From NCBI RefSeq assembly GCF_000696225.1, contig NZ_BAWN01000013.1:1-64000 (forward strand): a stretch of DNA of 64,000 bases, read 5' to 3'. The DNA is from Serpentinimonas barnesii (GTDB taxonomy: Bacteria; Pseudomonadota; Gammaproteobacteria; Burkholderiales; Burkholderiaceae_C). How positions within the stretch are numbered: position 1 is the first letter of the stretch; every line of letters begins with the position of its first letter. This document shows, piece by piece, positions 33,433 through 42,853 of this stretch. The translations under genes were made by a program, and so were the position numbers. Under the pieces are notes generated by a model, which saw only the letters and a list, made by a program, of their open reading frames with translations, searched no databases and was not told the DNA's origin.

Positions 33433-33924
33433 ATGAAAATCACCCCGCAATGCGTCGCCGCCCTCACTTGGACGCTTTCCGACACCTTGGGCGAAGAATT
33501 GGACCGCCTCGACGAACCGGTCGAGTTTCTGGTGGGCGGGCGCGACCTGCTGGAATCGATCGAAGCGGCGCTGCAAGGGCACGGGGCCGGCGAGGAAATG
33601 GAGCTGCATCTAGAACCCGAGCGCGCTTTTGGCGATTTCGACGACCAGTTGCTGCTGCTGGAGCCGCGCAGCGCCTTCCCGGCCGAGATCGAAGTGGGCT
33701 TGGCTTTCGAGGAGCTGCCACCGGGTTGCAGCGGTGCCGCCCAGCCCGAGCGCCTGTATTTTGTGAGCGAAATCTACCCCGAGCACGTGGTGCTCGACGG
33801 CAACCACCCACTTGCCGGCATTGCGCTGCGGCTGGATCTCAAAATCCATGCGGTGCGCGAGGCCACGGTGGATGAAGTGGGGCGCGGCAGCCTGGGCGCC
33901 GGGTTTTTCCGGCTCGAAGCCTGA
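33433..33924 (+). CDS. slyD: FKBP-type peptidyl-prolyl isomerase, SlyD-like
   Basis: This 163-residue isomerase has the SlyD arrangement: an FKBP core (VAALTWTLSDTLGEELD, PVEFLVGGRDLLESIEAAL) with an inserted chaperone flap (about residues 70-125) and the return strand LAGIALRLDLKIHAVREAT. Cytosolic folding helper. It lacks the His/Cys-rich metal-binding tail of E. coli SlyD. The stop lies 2 bp from the convergent dut stop. Confidence 0.85.
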   Translation: MKITPQCVAALTWTLSDTLGEELDRLDEPVEFLVGGRDLLESIEAALQGHGAGEEMELHLEPERAFGDFDDQLLLLEPRSAFPAEIEVGLAFEELPPGCSGAAQPERLYFVSEIYPEHVVLDGNHPLAGIALRLDLKIHAVREATVDEVGRGSLGAGFFRLEA

Positions 33925-33926
33925 AC

Positions 33927-34376
33927 TCAAGCCCGCCCGGTTGACCCGTAGCCCCCAGCGCCGCGCGCGCTGGCTTGGGCAAAGTCGTCCACCCAGTTGA
34001 GCTGCGCTTGCAGCACCGGCACGATCACCAGTTGCGCGATGCGCTCCAGCGGCTCGATGGTGTAGGCCTGCTGGCTGCGGTTCCAAGCGCTCACCATGAG
34101 CTGGCCTTGGTAGTCGCTGTCGATTAGGCCCACCAAATTGCCCAGCACGATGCCGTGCTTGTGCCCCAGCCCCGAGCGCGGCAGGATGAGGGCCGCATAG
34201 CCCGGGTCGGCCAAATGGATGGCCAAGCCAGTGGGCAGCAACTGGCAGGCGTTGGGTGCCAGGGTAAGCGGCTCGGCAATGCAGGCACGCAGATCCAGCC
34301 CGGCGCTGCCCGCGGTGGCGTAGGCGGGCTGGTGTGCGCGCAGGCGCTCGTCGAGTATGCGGCAGTCTAGGCGCAT
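33927..34376 (-). CDS. dut: dUTP pyrophosphatase
   Basis: This 149-residue trimeric dUTPase hydrolyses dUTP to dUMP, keeping uracil out of DNA and feeding thymidylate synthesis. All five motifs are present: [45 protein letters not shown] and the C-terminal [10 protein letters not shown]. The start at 34376 gives the standard length; longer in-frame starts lie over dctM. It follows dctM by 16 bp on the same strand, so its promoter is either shared or inside the dctM tail. Confidence 0.95.
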   Translation of the reverse strand: MRLDCRILDERLRAHQPAYATAGSAGLDLRACIAEPLTLAPNACQLLPTGLAIHLADPGYAALILPRSGLGHKHGIVLGNLVGLIDSDYQGQLMVSAWNRSQQAYTIEPLERIAQLVIVPVLQAQLNWVDDFAQASARGAGGYGSTGRA

Positions 34377-34392
34377 GGGTGCTGCGCCTTGC

Positions 34393-36270
34393 TCAGCGCA
34401 CAGGTGCAGCCGGGCCGCCGCCTGCCGCACCGGGAGCGCCATCGCCAGACGCTGGGGCTGCGGGGGCGGCACCCCCGTCTGCGGGAGCGGCATCGGACGG
34501 CGCACCGTCGGCTGGGGCCCCATCGGCCGGGGCGGGTTCGTCCCACATGCCGGGGCCACCCCACTGGCCTTGATCCTGCTCCTGTCCCGGCTCTTGGTTT
34601 TCGGTTTCACCGGCCCCATGGAAGCCCGGGATTTGCTGCAAGCGCCGCTGCACCTCGGCCTCATCGGCCAGCTCCACCTGCTCGATCTGCCCCGTCACCA
34701 GGTTCGGGTAGGCAATCAGCGCACCCACCATCAGCACCTGCATCAGCACAAAGGCGATCGAGCCTTTGTAGATCTGCTCGGTGGTCACGCCGGCTATGCG
34801 TTTTTTGGTGATGGAGTCGAGGTAGTCGTTGCGCGGGGCCACGCTGCGCAGGTAAAACAGCGCAAAGCCAAACGGCGGGGTCAGGAACGAGGTTTGCAGG
34901 TTCATCGCCAAAATGACGCCAAACCAGACCAGGTTGATGTCGAGCATCTTGGCCACCGGCAGCAGCAGCGGCACCACGATGAAGGCGATCTCGAAGAAGT
35001 CGATAAAGAAGCCCAGCAGGAACACCAGCAAGTTGACGACCAGCAAGAAGCCAATCTGCCCGCCCGGCAGCCCATCGAACAAATCCTTGACCCAGATATG
35101 CCCGTCGGCGGCGTTGAAGGTGAAGCCGAACACGGTCGAGCCGATCAGGATGAACATCACGAAGATGGCCAGCCGGGCGCTGTTTTCCAGCGCCTGCTTG
35201 AGCAGCCCGAAGCTCAGGCGTTTGCGCGCCAGCGACATGATCAGCGCCCCCACGGCCCCCATGGCACCGCCCTCGGTTGGGGTGGCAATGCCCAGAAAGA
35301 TCGTGCCCAGCACCAAGAAGATCAGCACCAGCGGCGGAATCAGCACAAAGGTGACGCGCTCGGCCAACTTGGAGATCAGCCCCATGCGCAGGCCCTTGTT
35401 GGCCAAGGCCAGCACCAAGGCAACCAAGGCCCCCACGAGCATCGACATGATGAAAGTTTCGTCGGCCGGGGCGTCGGCAATGCGATCAAACCAGCGGTGC
35501 ATCATCTGGTTGTGCACCTGCGCCCAAGCGTAGCCGGCCAAGGTGGCCAATGCCATCAGCACGATCAGCGAGCGGTGCCCGCTGGAGCCATTGGGCTCGT
35601 TGTAGATGCGTGCCTCGGGGGGCAGCGGCGGCATCCACTGCGGCTTGACGATGGCAATGCCGATCACGAACGCCAGGTACAGGCCGATCAGCATCAGGGC
35701 CGGCAGCATGGCACCGGCGTACATATCGCCCACCGAAACGCCGAGCTGGTCGGCCAGCACGATCAGCACCAGCGAGGGCGGCAAAATCTGCGCCAGCGTA
35801 CCCGAAGCGGTGATGGTGCCGGTGGCTATGGGCCGGTTGTAGCCGTAGCGCAGCATGATGGGCAGCGAGATCAGGCCCATGGAGATCACCGCCGCCGCCA
35901 CCACGCCGGTGGTCGCCGCCATGAGGGCGCCGACCAGCACCACTGCCACCGCCAAGCCGCCGTGCAAGGGACCAAAGACTTGGCCCACGGTTTCGAGCAA
36001 GTCCTCGGCCATGCCGCTGCGCTCGAGGATGATGCCCATCAGGGTGAAGAAGGGAATGGCCAGCAGAATTTCGTTCTGCATGATGCCAAACACGCGCAAG
36101 GGCAGGGCTTGGAACAGGGTGGCGGGGAACAGCCCCAGCTCCATGCCGAGCAAGCCAAACAGCAAGCCCACGGCCGAGAGCGCAAACCCAACCGGAAAGC
36201 CGGTGAGCAGGAAAAATATCAGCCCCAGAAACATCAGGGGCACAAAGATGCTGATGATGAATTCGATCAT
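34393..36270 (-). CDS. dctM: TRAP transporter large permease subunit
   Basis: This 625-residue DctM-type subunit forms the membrane translocation domain, using an ion gradient. It has about 12-14 hydrophobic segments. [18 protein letters not shown] at the N-terminus, [25 protein letters not shown] and [24 protein letters not shown] are family hallmarks. The long form (over 550 residues) resembles the mannitol/chloroaromatic and 2-oxoacid type (FcbT3-like). The last 70-75 residues form a disordered, acidic then Pro/Ala/Gly-rich tail not typical of the family. It overlaps dctQ by 4 bp. Confidence 0.9.
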   Translation of the reverse strand: MIEFIISIFVPLMFLGLIFFLLTGFPVGFALSAVGLLFGLLGMELGLFPATLFQALPLRVFGIMQNEILLAIPFFTLMGIILERSGMAEDLLETVGQVFGPLHGGLAVAVVLVGALMAATTGVVAAAVISMGLISLPIMLRYGYNRPIATGTITASGTLAQILPPSLVLIVLADQLGVSVGDMYAGAMLPALMLIGLYLAFVIGIAIVKPQWMPPLPPEARIYNEPNGSSGHRSLIVLMALATLAGYAWAQVHNQMMHRWFDRIADAPADETFIMSMLVGALVALVLALANKGLRMGLISKLAERVTFVLIPPLVLIFLVLGTIFLGIATPTEGGAMGAVGALIMSLARKRLSFGLLKQALENSARLAIFVMFILIGSTVFGFTFNAADGHIWVKDLFDGLPGGQIGFLLVVNLLVFLLGFFIDFFEIAFIVVPLLLPVAKMLDINLVWFGVILAMNLQTSFLTPPFGFALFYLRSVAPRNDYLDSITKKRIAGVTTEQIYKGSIAFVLMQVLMVGALIAYPNLVTGQIEQVELADEAEVQRRLQQIPGFHGAGETENQEPGQEQDQGQWGGPGMWDEPAPADGAPADGAPSDAAPADGGAAPAAPASGDGAPGAAGGGPAAPVR

Positions 36271-36902
36271 GACTTGCGACCCCCATGAGCCAGCGCAGCC
36301 GCAGCCGCATCGCGTTCGACGCGGTCGTGCTCGGCCAAGGCAATTTCGCGCGCCAGTTGTTGCACGTCGCTGGAAACCCCTTGCGCCAGCGCATCGGGCC
36401 CGCCGCAAAAGAGGAAATTAAAGCGTTTGATGAGCTCAGAAACCGCCTGCAGCGCCAGCAAGGCAAAGCCGGCCGGGATCAACAAATAGGCAGGCCAGCG
36501 GATCAGGCCGCCGGCGTTGGGCGACATTTCTCCGGTATTCCAAGCGCGCTCGAACACCGGCCAACCCAAGGTTATGAGCAAATAGCACAGCGGCAGCAGA
36601 AACACCAAAATGCCGACGATATCGATCCAGTTGCGCGTGCGCGCCGTCAGGCGGCTGGAGACCACGTCGATGCGCACGTGGGCGTTGCGCAAAAAGGCAA
36701 AACCAGCGCCAAGCAAAAACACCGCACCAAACAAGTACCACTGGATTTCCAGCCAGGCGTTGGAGCTGATGCTCAGGGCGTAGCGGCTGATGGCGTTGGC
36801 GGTGCTGATCAGGACGATCAGCAAAATCAGCCACATCGCCACCTTGCCGACGGCCTCGTTGAGGGCGTCGATGGCGCGCGAAAAAAGCAGGAGGTATTTC
36901 AT
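36267..36902 (-). CDS. dctQ: TRAP transporter small permease subunit
   Basis: This 211-residue DctQ-type subunit has four hydrophobic helices. LEIQWYLFGAVFLLGAGFAFLRNAHVRIDV is the DctQ signature. The extended C-terminal cytosolic part (about residues 165-211) is rich in Ala, Arg and acidic residues. It overlaps dctM by 4 bp. A terminator-like hairpin separates it from dctP upstream, so dctQM expression probably depends on partial read-through. Confidence 0.9.
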   Translation of the reverse strand: MKYLLLFSRAIDALNEAVGKVAMWLILLIVLISTANAISRYALSISSNAWLEIQWYLFGAVFLLGAGFAFLRNAHVRIDVVSSRLTARTRNWIDIVGILVFLLPLCYLLITLGWPVFERAWNTGEMSPNAGGLIRWPAYLLIPAGFALLALQAVSELIKRFNFLFCGGPDALAQGVSSDVQQLAREIALAEHDRVERDAAAAALAHGGRKS

Positions 36903-36967
36903 ACAGGGTAACCTTCACAATGGCATGACACTGTGATTTTTTATAACGGCCAGCGTTCCAACGAATA

Positions 36968-37000
36968 CAAAAACGCCCCGTCAAACAGCGGCGGGGCGTT
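36968..37000 (-). terminator. intercistronic terminator between dctP and dctQM
   Basis: On the minus strand CAACGCCCCG pairs with CGGGGCGTTTTTG across an 11-nt loop, followed by a U-run. It lies 33 bp past the dctP stop and 65 bp before dctQ. Partial termination here would yield more binding protein than permease, a common arrangement in binding-protein transporters. Confidence 0.8.
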
Positions 37001-37032
37001 GAAATGGGGCGGGCGGTGCGCCCGCCACCGCA

Positions 37033-38175
37033 TCACAGGCGGTTGTTGCGGCCCTGCAGCTGCATGTAGCTGTCGAAGCTGGCCTCGGCCAAGCCGTGCC
37101 ACAGCACCTGGTCGCGGCGGAAGGCGATCTGGTGGTCGTAGAGCTTCTTCCAGCGCGGGTTGGTGGCGTTGAGCTCCTCGTACAGCGAGTGCGCGGCACG
37201 AAACGCCGCATCCATCACCGAACGCGGGAACGGCTGCAGGCGCGTGCCGCCAGCCACCAGGCGCTTGAGCGCGGCCGGGTTGAGGGCATCGTAGCGCGCC
37301 AGCATGGTGGTGTGGGCCAGTGTGGCCGCTTGGTTGACGATCGCCTTGTACTCGGGGGAGAGGGCGTTGAAGGCGGCCTTGTTGACCAGCAGGTCGAGCT
37401 GGGTGCCGGCTTCCCAAAAGCCTGGGTAGTAGTAGAACGGGGCCACGCGGTGAAAGCCCAGTTTTTCGTCGTCGTAGGGGCCCACGAACTCGGCGCCGTC
37501 CACGGTGCCGCGCTCCAGCGCCTGGTAGATCTCACCAGCCGGCATGGCCAGCGGCACCATGCCCATGCGCTCAAGCACCCGCCCAGCAAAGCCACCGGCG
37601 CGGAAACGCACGCCCTGCAGGTCGGCTGGGGTGCGGATTTCACGGCGGAACCAGCCACCCATTTGCACCCCGGTGTTGCCGCAGGCGAAGTTGACGAGGT
37701 TGAAGGTGTCGAGCAGTTCGCGGCTCAAGGCCAGCCCGCCGCCTTCAAAGAACCAGGAAGTCATCTGGCGCCCGTTGAGGCCAAAGGAGATGCCGCCATT
37801 GGCCAGAGCCAAGGCGTCGTCTTTGCCGAAGAAGAAGTAGGTGGCGGTGTGGGCGGCCTCGATGGTGCCGGCTTGGGCCGCATCGAACACACCCATGGCG
37901 GGCACCAACTCGCCAGCCGGGTGGGTGCTAACTTGGAACTTGCCGCCGGTGGCGTCGGAGACGGCCTTGGCGAACACTTCGGCCGCACCCCAGATGGTGT
38001 CGAGCGCACGCGGGAAGGTCGAGGCCAAGCGCCAGCGCACGGTCTCGCCAGTGATAACCGCGGGGGCTGCGGGGGCGGCGGCCGGGGCCGCAGCCTGTTC
38101 GCGCGGGCCGCAAGCGGCCAGCAAGCCTGCTACACCAACTGCGCCAGTGCCGGCGATGATTGAGCGACGATCCAT
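37033..38175 (-). CDS. dctP: TRAP transporter substrate-binding protein, TakP-like
   Basis: This 380-residue binding protein has a twin-arginine motif (MDRRSII) and, in the same leader, a lipobox (LLAAC, Cys at 22) followed by an Ala/Pro linker, suggesting a Tat-exported lipoprotein. The mature part matches the TakP/FcbT1 group: WRLASTFPRALDTIWGAAEVF, the substrate arginine region GVRFRAGGFAGRVLERMG and the marker GAEFVGPYDDEKLGF with APFYYYPGFWEAG. TakP-type proteins bind 2-oxoacids or lactate; the exact ligand is unknown. A good GGAG binding site precedes the ATG. Confidence 0.87.
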   Translation of the reverse strand: MDRRSIIAGTGAVGVAGLLAACGPREQAAAPAAAPAAPAVITGETVRWRLASTFPRALDTIWGAAEVFAKAVSDATGGKFQVSTHPAGELVPAMGVFDAAQAGTIEAAHTATYFFFGKDDALALANGGISFGLNGRQMTSWFFEGGGLALSRELLDTFNLVNFACGNTGVQMGGWFRREIRTPADLQGVRFRAGGFAGRVLERMGMVPLAMPAGEIYQALERGTVDGAEFVGPYDDEKLGFHRVAPFYYYPGFWEAGTQLDLLVNKAAFNALSPEYKAIVNQAATLAHTTMLARYDALNPAALKRLVAGGTRLQPFPRSVMDAAFRAAHSLYEELNATNPRWKKLYDHQIAFRRDQVLWHGLAEASFDSYMQLQGRNNRL

Positions 38176-38254
38176 TGAGTGACTCCGGATGAGTAGTTTT
38201 GAGATAGGCACCACCCGCTGCGTCAATGACAGGGCAAGAGGATGGCTGCTGCGC

Positions 38255-38298
38255 ATTGTAGGACCCGCGCGCAACGGGATTTGGCCGTGTAAACCCTA
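38255..38298 (-). promoter_or_regulatory. candidate promoter and operator of the TRAP operon
   Basis: A TACAAT -10 (38255-38260, minus strand) lies about 80 bp upstream of dctP. Centred 34 bp above it is CCGTGTAAACCCTA (38285-38298), whose right half CCCTA and spacer TAAA match the site upstream of the Pro/Ala lipoprotein; the left half is degenerate. The distance suits an activator binding near -43. Confidence 0.45.
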
Positions 38299-38346
38299 GT
38301 GACAGACGCCGCCGGCTGAAAAAATATCAAACCTCAAAACCCGCAT

Positions 38347-40242
38347 TCATTCACCCGATGCGGCAGGCAATGCAGCAAAAGCCGGCCAAGCGCGCACGCG
38401 GGCCTCGATGCCCGCCGCATCCAGCCCCAGCAAGGCCATCAGCTTGCCCGGGTCGCCGTGCTCGATGAAGCGGTCTGGCAACCCCAGGCGCAGCACCGGG
38501 CGCAGCAGGCCCTCGTCGTGCAGGGCCTCCAGCACCGCCGAACCCGCTCCGCCGTCTAGGGCGCCCTCCTCCAGCGTGACCAGGCAATCGTGCTGCTGCG
38601 CCAGCTCGCGCAGCAGGGCGCGGTCCAGTGGCTTGGCCCAGCGCATATTGGCCACCGTGGCGTTGAGCCGCTCGCCCACTTGCAGCGCCGGGTAGAGCAA
38701 GGTGCCAAAGGCCAGCAGGGCCACGCGCTGGCCGCGGCGGCGCACTTCGCCTTGGCCAAAGGGCAGGCCCTGCAAATCGCTCGGCAATGGGGTGCCAGCC
38801 CCGCTGCCGCGCGGGTAGCGCACCGCCACCGGGTGCGTTTGCTGGTAGGCGGTGCAGAGCAACTGGTAGCACTCGGCCTCGTCGGCCGGGCAGGCGATCG
38901 ACACATTGGGGATGCAGCGCAGAAAGGGGATGTCGTAGGCGCCGGCGTGGGTGGGGCCATCGGCGCCGACGATGCCGGCGCGGTCGAGCGCAAACACCAC
39001 TGGCAGGTTTTGCAAGGCCACGTCGTGTATGAGCTGGTCGTAGGCGCGCTGCAAAAAGGTGGAGTAGATCGCCACCACCGGTTTCAGCCCCTCACAGGCC
39101 AGACCGGCGGCAAAGGTGACGGCGTGCTGCTCGGCAATGCCCACATCGTGGTAGCGCGCGGGGAAGCGCTGGTGAAACTCGACCATGCCCGAGCCCTCGC
39201 GCATGGCCGGGGTGATGCCGACCAGGCGCTCGTCGTGCGCCGCCATGTCGCACAGCCAGCGCCCAAACACCTGGCTGAAGGTGGTTTTGGGTGCCTGCGC
39301 CGGGCTTTGCAGCCCGACGGCGGGGTCAAACTTGCCCGGACCGTGGTAGGCGATCGGGTCGGCTTCGGCCAATTCGTAGCCTTGGCCTTTTTTGGTCACC
39401 ACGTGCAGGAACTGCGGCCCTGGCAGGCGCCGGATGTTTTCCAGCATCGGGGTCAGGGCGTCGAGGTTGTGGCCGTCGATGGGGCCGATGTAGTTGAAGC
39501 CGAATTTCTCGAACAAGGTGATCGGCACCACCATGCCCTTGGCCCCTTCTTCGAGCCGGCGCGCCAGCTCCAAGAGCGGCGGCGCCACGCCCAGCACCTG
39601 CTTGCCCACCTGCTTGGCGGCCGAGTAAAAGCGCCCGCTCAAGAGCTGCCCCAGGTAGCGGTTCAGCGCCCCCACCGGCGGGCTGATCGACATGTCGTTG
39701 TCGTTGAGGATGACCAGCAGCCGGGCCTGCTCCAGCACCCCGGCGTTGTTGAGCGCCTCGAAGGCCATGCCGGCGGTCATGGCACCGTCGCCGATCACGG
39801 CCACCGCGTGCCGGTCGGTGCCCTGCTGCTGCGCCGCCACCGCCATGCCCAGCGCGGCCGAAATGCTGGTGGAGGAATGCGCGGTGCCAAAGGTGTCGTA
39901 CTCGCTCTCGGTGCGCACCGGAAAGCCGCTCACGCCGCCCCACTGGCGCAGGGTGTGCATGCGCTCGCGCCGGCCAGTCAGGATTTTGTGCGGGTAGGTC
40001 TGGTGCCCCACGTCCCACACCAGCCGGTCGTGCGGGGTGTTGAATACGTAATGCAGCGCCACCGTGAGCTCGACCGTACCGAGGTTGGAGCTCAGGTGGC
40101 CGCCGGTCTGGGCCACGCTGTGCAGCAAAAACTGGCGCAGCTCGTCGGCCAGCGCGCGCAACTGGGTGCGCGGCAGGCGGCGCAAATCGGCCGGGGATTG
40201 GAGGGTTTCGAGCAAGCCAGTCATGGGAGTGGGGTTCAACAT
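38347..40242 (-). CDS. dxs: 1-deoxy-D-xylulose-5-phosphate synthase
   Basis: This 631-residue thiamine-diphosphate enzyme condenses pyruvate and glyceraldehyde-3-phosphate, the first step of the MEP isoprenoid pathway. It has [19 protein letters not shown], the ThDP site [20 protein letters not shown] with [10 protein letters not shown], and the transketolase-like middle domain ([15 protein letters not shown]). The ATG at 40242 directly abuts the ispA stop; another in-frame ATG 18 bp in is possible. The length matches E. coli Dxs (620). Third gene of xseB-ispA-dxs. Confidence 0.96.
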   Translation of the reverse strand: MLNPTPMTGLLETLQSPADLRRLPRTQLRALADELRQFLLHSVAQTGGHLSSNLGTVELTVALHYVFNTPHDRLVWDVGHQTYPHKILTGRRERMHTLRQWGGVSGFPVRTESEYDTFGTAHSSTSISAALGMAVAAQQQGTDRHAVAVIGDGAMTAGMAFEALNNAGVLEQARLLVILNDNDMSISPPVGALNRYLGQLLSGRFYSAAKQVGKQVLGVAPPLLELARRLEEGAKGMVVPITLFEKFGFNYIGPIDGHNLDALTPMLENIRRLPGPQFLHVVTKKGQGYELAEADPIAYHGPGKFDPAVGLQSPAQAPKTTFSQVFGRWLCDMAAHDERLVGITPAMREGSGMVEFHQRFPARYHDVGIAEQHAVTFAAGLACEGLKPVVAIYSTFLQRAYDQLIHDVALQNLPVVFALDRAGIVGADGPTHAGAYDIPFLRCIPNVSIACPADEAECYQLLCTAYQQTHPVAVRYPRGSGAGTPLPSDLQGLPFGQGEVRRRGQRVALLAFGTLLYPALQVGERLNATVANMRWAKPLDRALLRELAQQHDCLVTLEEGALDGGAGSAVLEALHDEGLLRPVLRLGLPDRFIEHGDPGKLMALLGLDAAGIEARVRAWPAFAALPAASGE

Positions 40243-41214
40243 TCAGTGGGAGCGGCGCAGCACCCAGTCGGCCAGTGCGTGCAGGGTTTGCGGCGCCGGC
40301 AGCGCGCCTGTGTGCAGGGCCGCTTGGGCCTGCTGCTGCAGCGCCAGGGCGTAGTCGCGCGCGCCATCGAGCCCGAGCAACGCCACAAAAGTGGGTTTGT
40401 CGGCGGCGGCGTCTTTGCCAGCGGTCTTGCCCAAGGTGGCGGAGTCGGCCACCACGTCGAGCACGTCATCGACCACCTGAAACGCCAGCCCAAGCGCCGC
40501 GCCGTAGCGCGTGAGCGCGGCCAGCGCAGCGGCATCGGCCCCAGCGGCCAGGGCACCCATCTGCACGCTGGCCCGCAGCAGGGCGCCGGTCTTGCGCCGG
40601 TGCATGTCTTCGAGCTGCGCCAGGTTCAACTGCCGCCCCACGGCCGCGAGGTCGATCGCCTGCCCGCCCGCCATGCCTTCGTGGCCGCTGGCTTGCGCCA
40701 GGCACAGGCCGAGCCGTGCCGCCAGCGCGGCCTGTGCCGCCGGTGCGGCTGCTGTGGCGTCTGCCAAACCCAGCACCTGCTCAAAGGCCAGCGCCTGCAG
40801 CGCGTCACCCGCCAGCAAGGCGGTGGCCTCGCCAAAGCGCACGTGCGCGGTGGGCTTGCCCCGGCGCAGCACGTCGTTGTCCATGCAAGGCAGGTCGTCG
40901 TGCACGAGCGAGTAGGCGTGGATCAGCTCGACTGCGCAGGCGCAGCGGCGGGCCGCTTCGTGGCTGGCCGGGCTCAGGGGCGCACCGGCGACCGCTTCGG
41001 CCGCGGCCCACACCAGCAATGGGCGCAGGCGTTTGCCGCCGTCGAGCACGGCGTAGCGCATCGCCGCACCCAGCTCAGCCGGGGCTTGCTGCGGCAGCGC
41101 CGCCTCCAGCGCCGCTTCCACCTCGGCCAGACGCACGGCGCTCCAGGTGGCCAGCGCGTCAGGGGCCGGCGCGGCTGTGGGCATTGCCGCAGGCGCTTGG
41201 GAAGCCCCGCTCAT
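40243..41214 (-). CDS. ispA: (2E,6E)-farnesyl diphosphate synthase
   Basis: This 323-residue polyprenyl synthase elongates dimethylallyl to farnesyl diphosphate. GGKRLRPLLVWAAAE, the first Asp-rich motif HDDLPCMDND and the second VVDDVLDV are present, together with DALQALAFEQVLG. The N-terminus has an Ala-rich extension of about 20 residues. The ATG at 41214 overlaps the xseB stop by 4 bp. It lies between xseB and dxs, the conserved proteobacterial order. Confidence 0.95.
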   Translation of the reverse strand: MSGASQAPAAMPTAAPAPDALATWSAVRLAEVEAALEAALPQQAPAELGAAMRYAVLDGGKRLRPLLVWAAAEAVAGAPLSPASHEAARRCACAVELIHAYSLVHDDLPCMDNDVLRRGKPTAHVRFGEATALLAGDALQALAFEQVLGLADATAAAPAAQAALAARLGLCLAQASGHEGMAGGQAIDLAAVGRQLNLAQLEDMHRRKTGALLRASVQMGALAAGADAAALAALTRYGAALGLAFQVVDDVLDVVADSATLGKTAGKDAAADKPTFVALLGLDGARDYALALQQQAQAALHTGALPAPQTLHALADWVLRRSH

Positions 41215-41456
41215 GGCGCCGCCGTCCAAGGGCGTTCGCTGCCGTTTTCCAGCACCGTGAGCTGCTGCTCCAACGCGTCGAGGCGGGCGCGGCAGTAGGC
41301 CAGCAGCTCGTTGCCGCGCTGGTACTGGGTCAGCAGCTCGTCCAGCGGCAACTGGCCGGCATCGAGCCGCGCCAACAAGGCGTCGAGCTCCTGCGTCGCA
41401 GCCTCAAAAGTGGCTGGGGTAGTGGCTGCAGCGGGGCTGCCTTTGGGTTTGGGCAT
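41211..41456 (-). CDS. xseB: exodeoxyribonuclease VII small subunit
   Basis: This 81-residue helical protein is the regulatory subunit of exonuclease VII. FEAATQELDALLARLDAGQLPLDELLTQYQRGNEL and CRARLDALEQQLTVLE match the family closely. I chose the ATG at 41456 since the region upstream has no likeness and is promoter-like: a TAAAAT -10 lies at 41509-41514 on the minus strand. It overlaps ispA by 4 bp. Confidence 0.93.
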   Translation of the reverse strand: MPKPKGSPAAATTPATFEAATQELDALLARLDAGQLPLDELLTQYQRGNELLAYCRARLDALEQQLTVLENGSERPWTAAP

Positions 41457-41551
41457 GGAAGTGGCAAAAAAACCAAGGCCGCGCAGCATGCTGCGGCTCA
41501 AAGGTCGGATTTTAGGCGCTCGCGCCCTTTGCGTGTGCAGATGTGACCCGA

Positions 41552-41607
41552 CCCCGGGAACCCCGGGGGTACAATCACCCTCCCTTGTTTTCAACTCGAA
41601 GGAGTTG
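41552..41607 (+). promoter_or_regulatory. promoter and leader elements of the Rieske oxygenase gene
   Basis: Two CCCCGGG-type palindromes (41552-41568) sit immediately upstream of a TACAAT -10 (41570-41575) and cover the -35 area, so they may be an operator. The transcript would begin near 41582 with a leader of about 115 nt. Its first hairpin is CAACTC-GAAG-GAGTTG (41592-41607). No leader peptide is credible: the AAGGAG inside the hairpin has no start codon at the right distance. Confidence 0.4.
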
Positions 41608-41695
41608 TTTCACCCTTCCCGCGCTGTTTCGTTGCCCTGCACCGTAGCGCTTCCCTGCCCCTTAATAGGGGGAGTCTCTCGAGGTCAGGACCACC

Positions 41696-42853
41696 ATGTC
41701 TGATTTGAGTCTTCCATTGCAGCAGGCCGCAAGCCAATTGCCCGTTTCCAGCTATTTTGACGAGGCGCTGTTGCAGCGCGAGCTGGAGCTGATCTTTCAG
41801 CGCGGGCCCCGCTACGTGGGGCATGTGAATTCGGTGCCCGAACTGGGTGATTACTACGCCTTGCCGCACGAGGGCGAAGGGCGGGCGCTGGTGCGCACAG
41901 CGCAGGGCGTGGAGCTGGTGAGCAACGTCTGCCGGCACCGCCAAGCCGTGATGCTCAAGGGCCGTGGCAACCTGGCGCAACAACAAAGCGGCCACGGCGG
42001 CGGCCACATCGTCTGCCCGCTGCACCGCTGGACCTACGCCGGCGGCGGCACCAAGCACAGCGGTCGGCTGGGCGAGCTGATTGGCGCACCGCACTTTGCC
42101 CAAGACCCCTGCCTGAACCTGCAGCGCTTCCCCCTGCGTGAGTGGAACGGCCTGCTGTTCGAAGACAACGGGCGCGACATCGCCGCCGACCTAGCCGGCC
42201 TGGAGCGCCTGCCCGAGCTCAACTTCGAGGGCATGGTGCTGGGCCATGTGGAGCTGCACCGCTGCAACTACAACTGGAAAACCTTCATCGAGGTTTACCT
42301 AGAGGATTACCACGTGGTGCCCTTCCACCCTGGGCTGGGCCGTTTCGTCACCTGCGACGACCTGCGCTGGAGCTTCAAGCCCGAGTATTCGGTGCAAACC
42401 GTGGGGGTGCAAAACCTGCAGCAAGGCGGCGGCAGCCCGGTCTACAAGCACTGGCAGGAGGTGCTGCTGCGCTACCGCAACGGCCAGTTGCCCGAGCGCG
42501 GCGCGGTCTGGCTCACCTACTACCCGCACCTGATGGTGGAGTGGTACCCGCACGTGCTCACGGTCTCGACCGTGCACCCGATCAGCCCCAGCCAAACGCT
42601 GAACCGGGTCGAGTTCTACTACCCCGAAGAAATCGCCGCCTTCGAGCCCGAGTTCGTGGCCGCTCAGCGCGCCGCCTACATGGAAACCTGCCTCGAAGAC
42701 GACGAAATCGGCGAGCGCATGGACGCCGGCCGCAAAGCCCTGCTGGCGCGCGGCACCAGCGAAATCGGGCCCTACCAAAGCCCGATGGAAGACGGGATGC
42801 AGCACTTTCACGAGTGGTACCGCTCGCGCATGGGGGCGCATGTTCAGGGTTGA
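41696..42853 (+). CDS. Rieske non-heme iron oxygenase, alpha subunit
   Basis: This 385-residue protein has an N-terminal Rieske [2Fe-2S] domain with ligands C79, H81, C107 and H110 (CRH...CPLH) and a C-terminal catalytic domain. The mononuclear iron motif is near NWKTFIEVYLEDYH (H206, H211, with E199 and D204 nearby). No ferredoxin or reductase gene is adjacent. The family includes aromatic-ring dioxygenases and choline/carnitine-type monooxygenases; the substrate cannot be told from sequence. Its position beside xseB-ispA-dxs is divergent and may mean nothing functionally. Confidence 0.85.
   Translation: MSDLSLPLQQAASQLPVSSYFDEALLQRELELIFQRGPRYVGHVNSVPELGDYYALPHEGEGRALVRTAQGVELVSNVCRHRQAVMLKGRGNLAQQQSGHGGGHIVCPLHRWTYAGGGTKHSGRLGELIGAPHFAQDPCLNLQRFPLREWNGLLFEDNGRDIAADLAGLERLPELNFEGMVLGHVELHRCNYNWKTFIEVYLEDYHVVPFHPGLGRFVTCDDLRWSFKPEYSVQTVGVQNLQQGGGSPVYKHWQEVLLRYRNGQLPERGAVWLTYYPHLMVEWYPHVLTVSTVHPISPSQTLNRVEFYYPEEIAAFEPEFVAAQRAAYMETCLEDDEIGERMDAGRKALLARGTSEIGPYQSPMEDGMQHFHEWYRSRMGAHVQG

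Noticed and set aside
34357-36288. 643-codon open frame on the plus strand opposite the TRAP permease
   Set aside because: The composition (His/Gln/Asp-rich, no hydrophobic pattern) is that of an antisense shadow; dctM on the other strand is unambiguous.
38590-41298. 902-codon open frame on the plus strand opposite dxs and ispA
   Set aside because: It spans two well-identified minus-strand genes and their junction, which a real gene would not do; no domain is recognisable.
41599-41703. Leader peptide following an AAGGAG sequence before the Rieske oxygenase
   Set aside because: The only start codon (TTG) directly abuts the AAGGAG, with no spacing for initiation, and the sequence is better explained as one arm of a hairpin.
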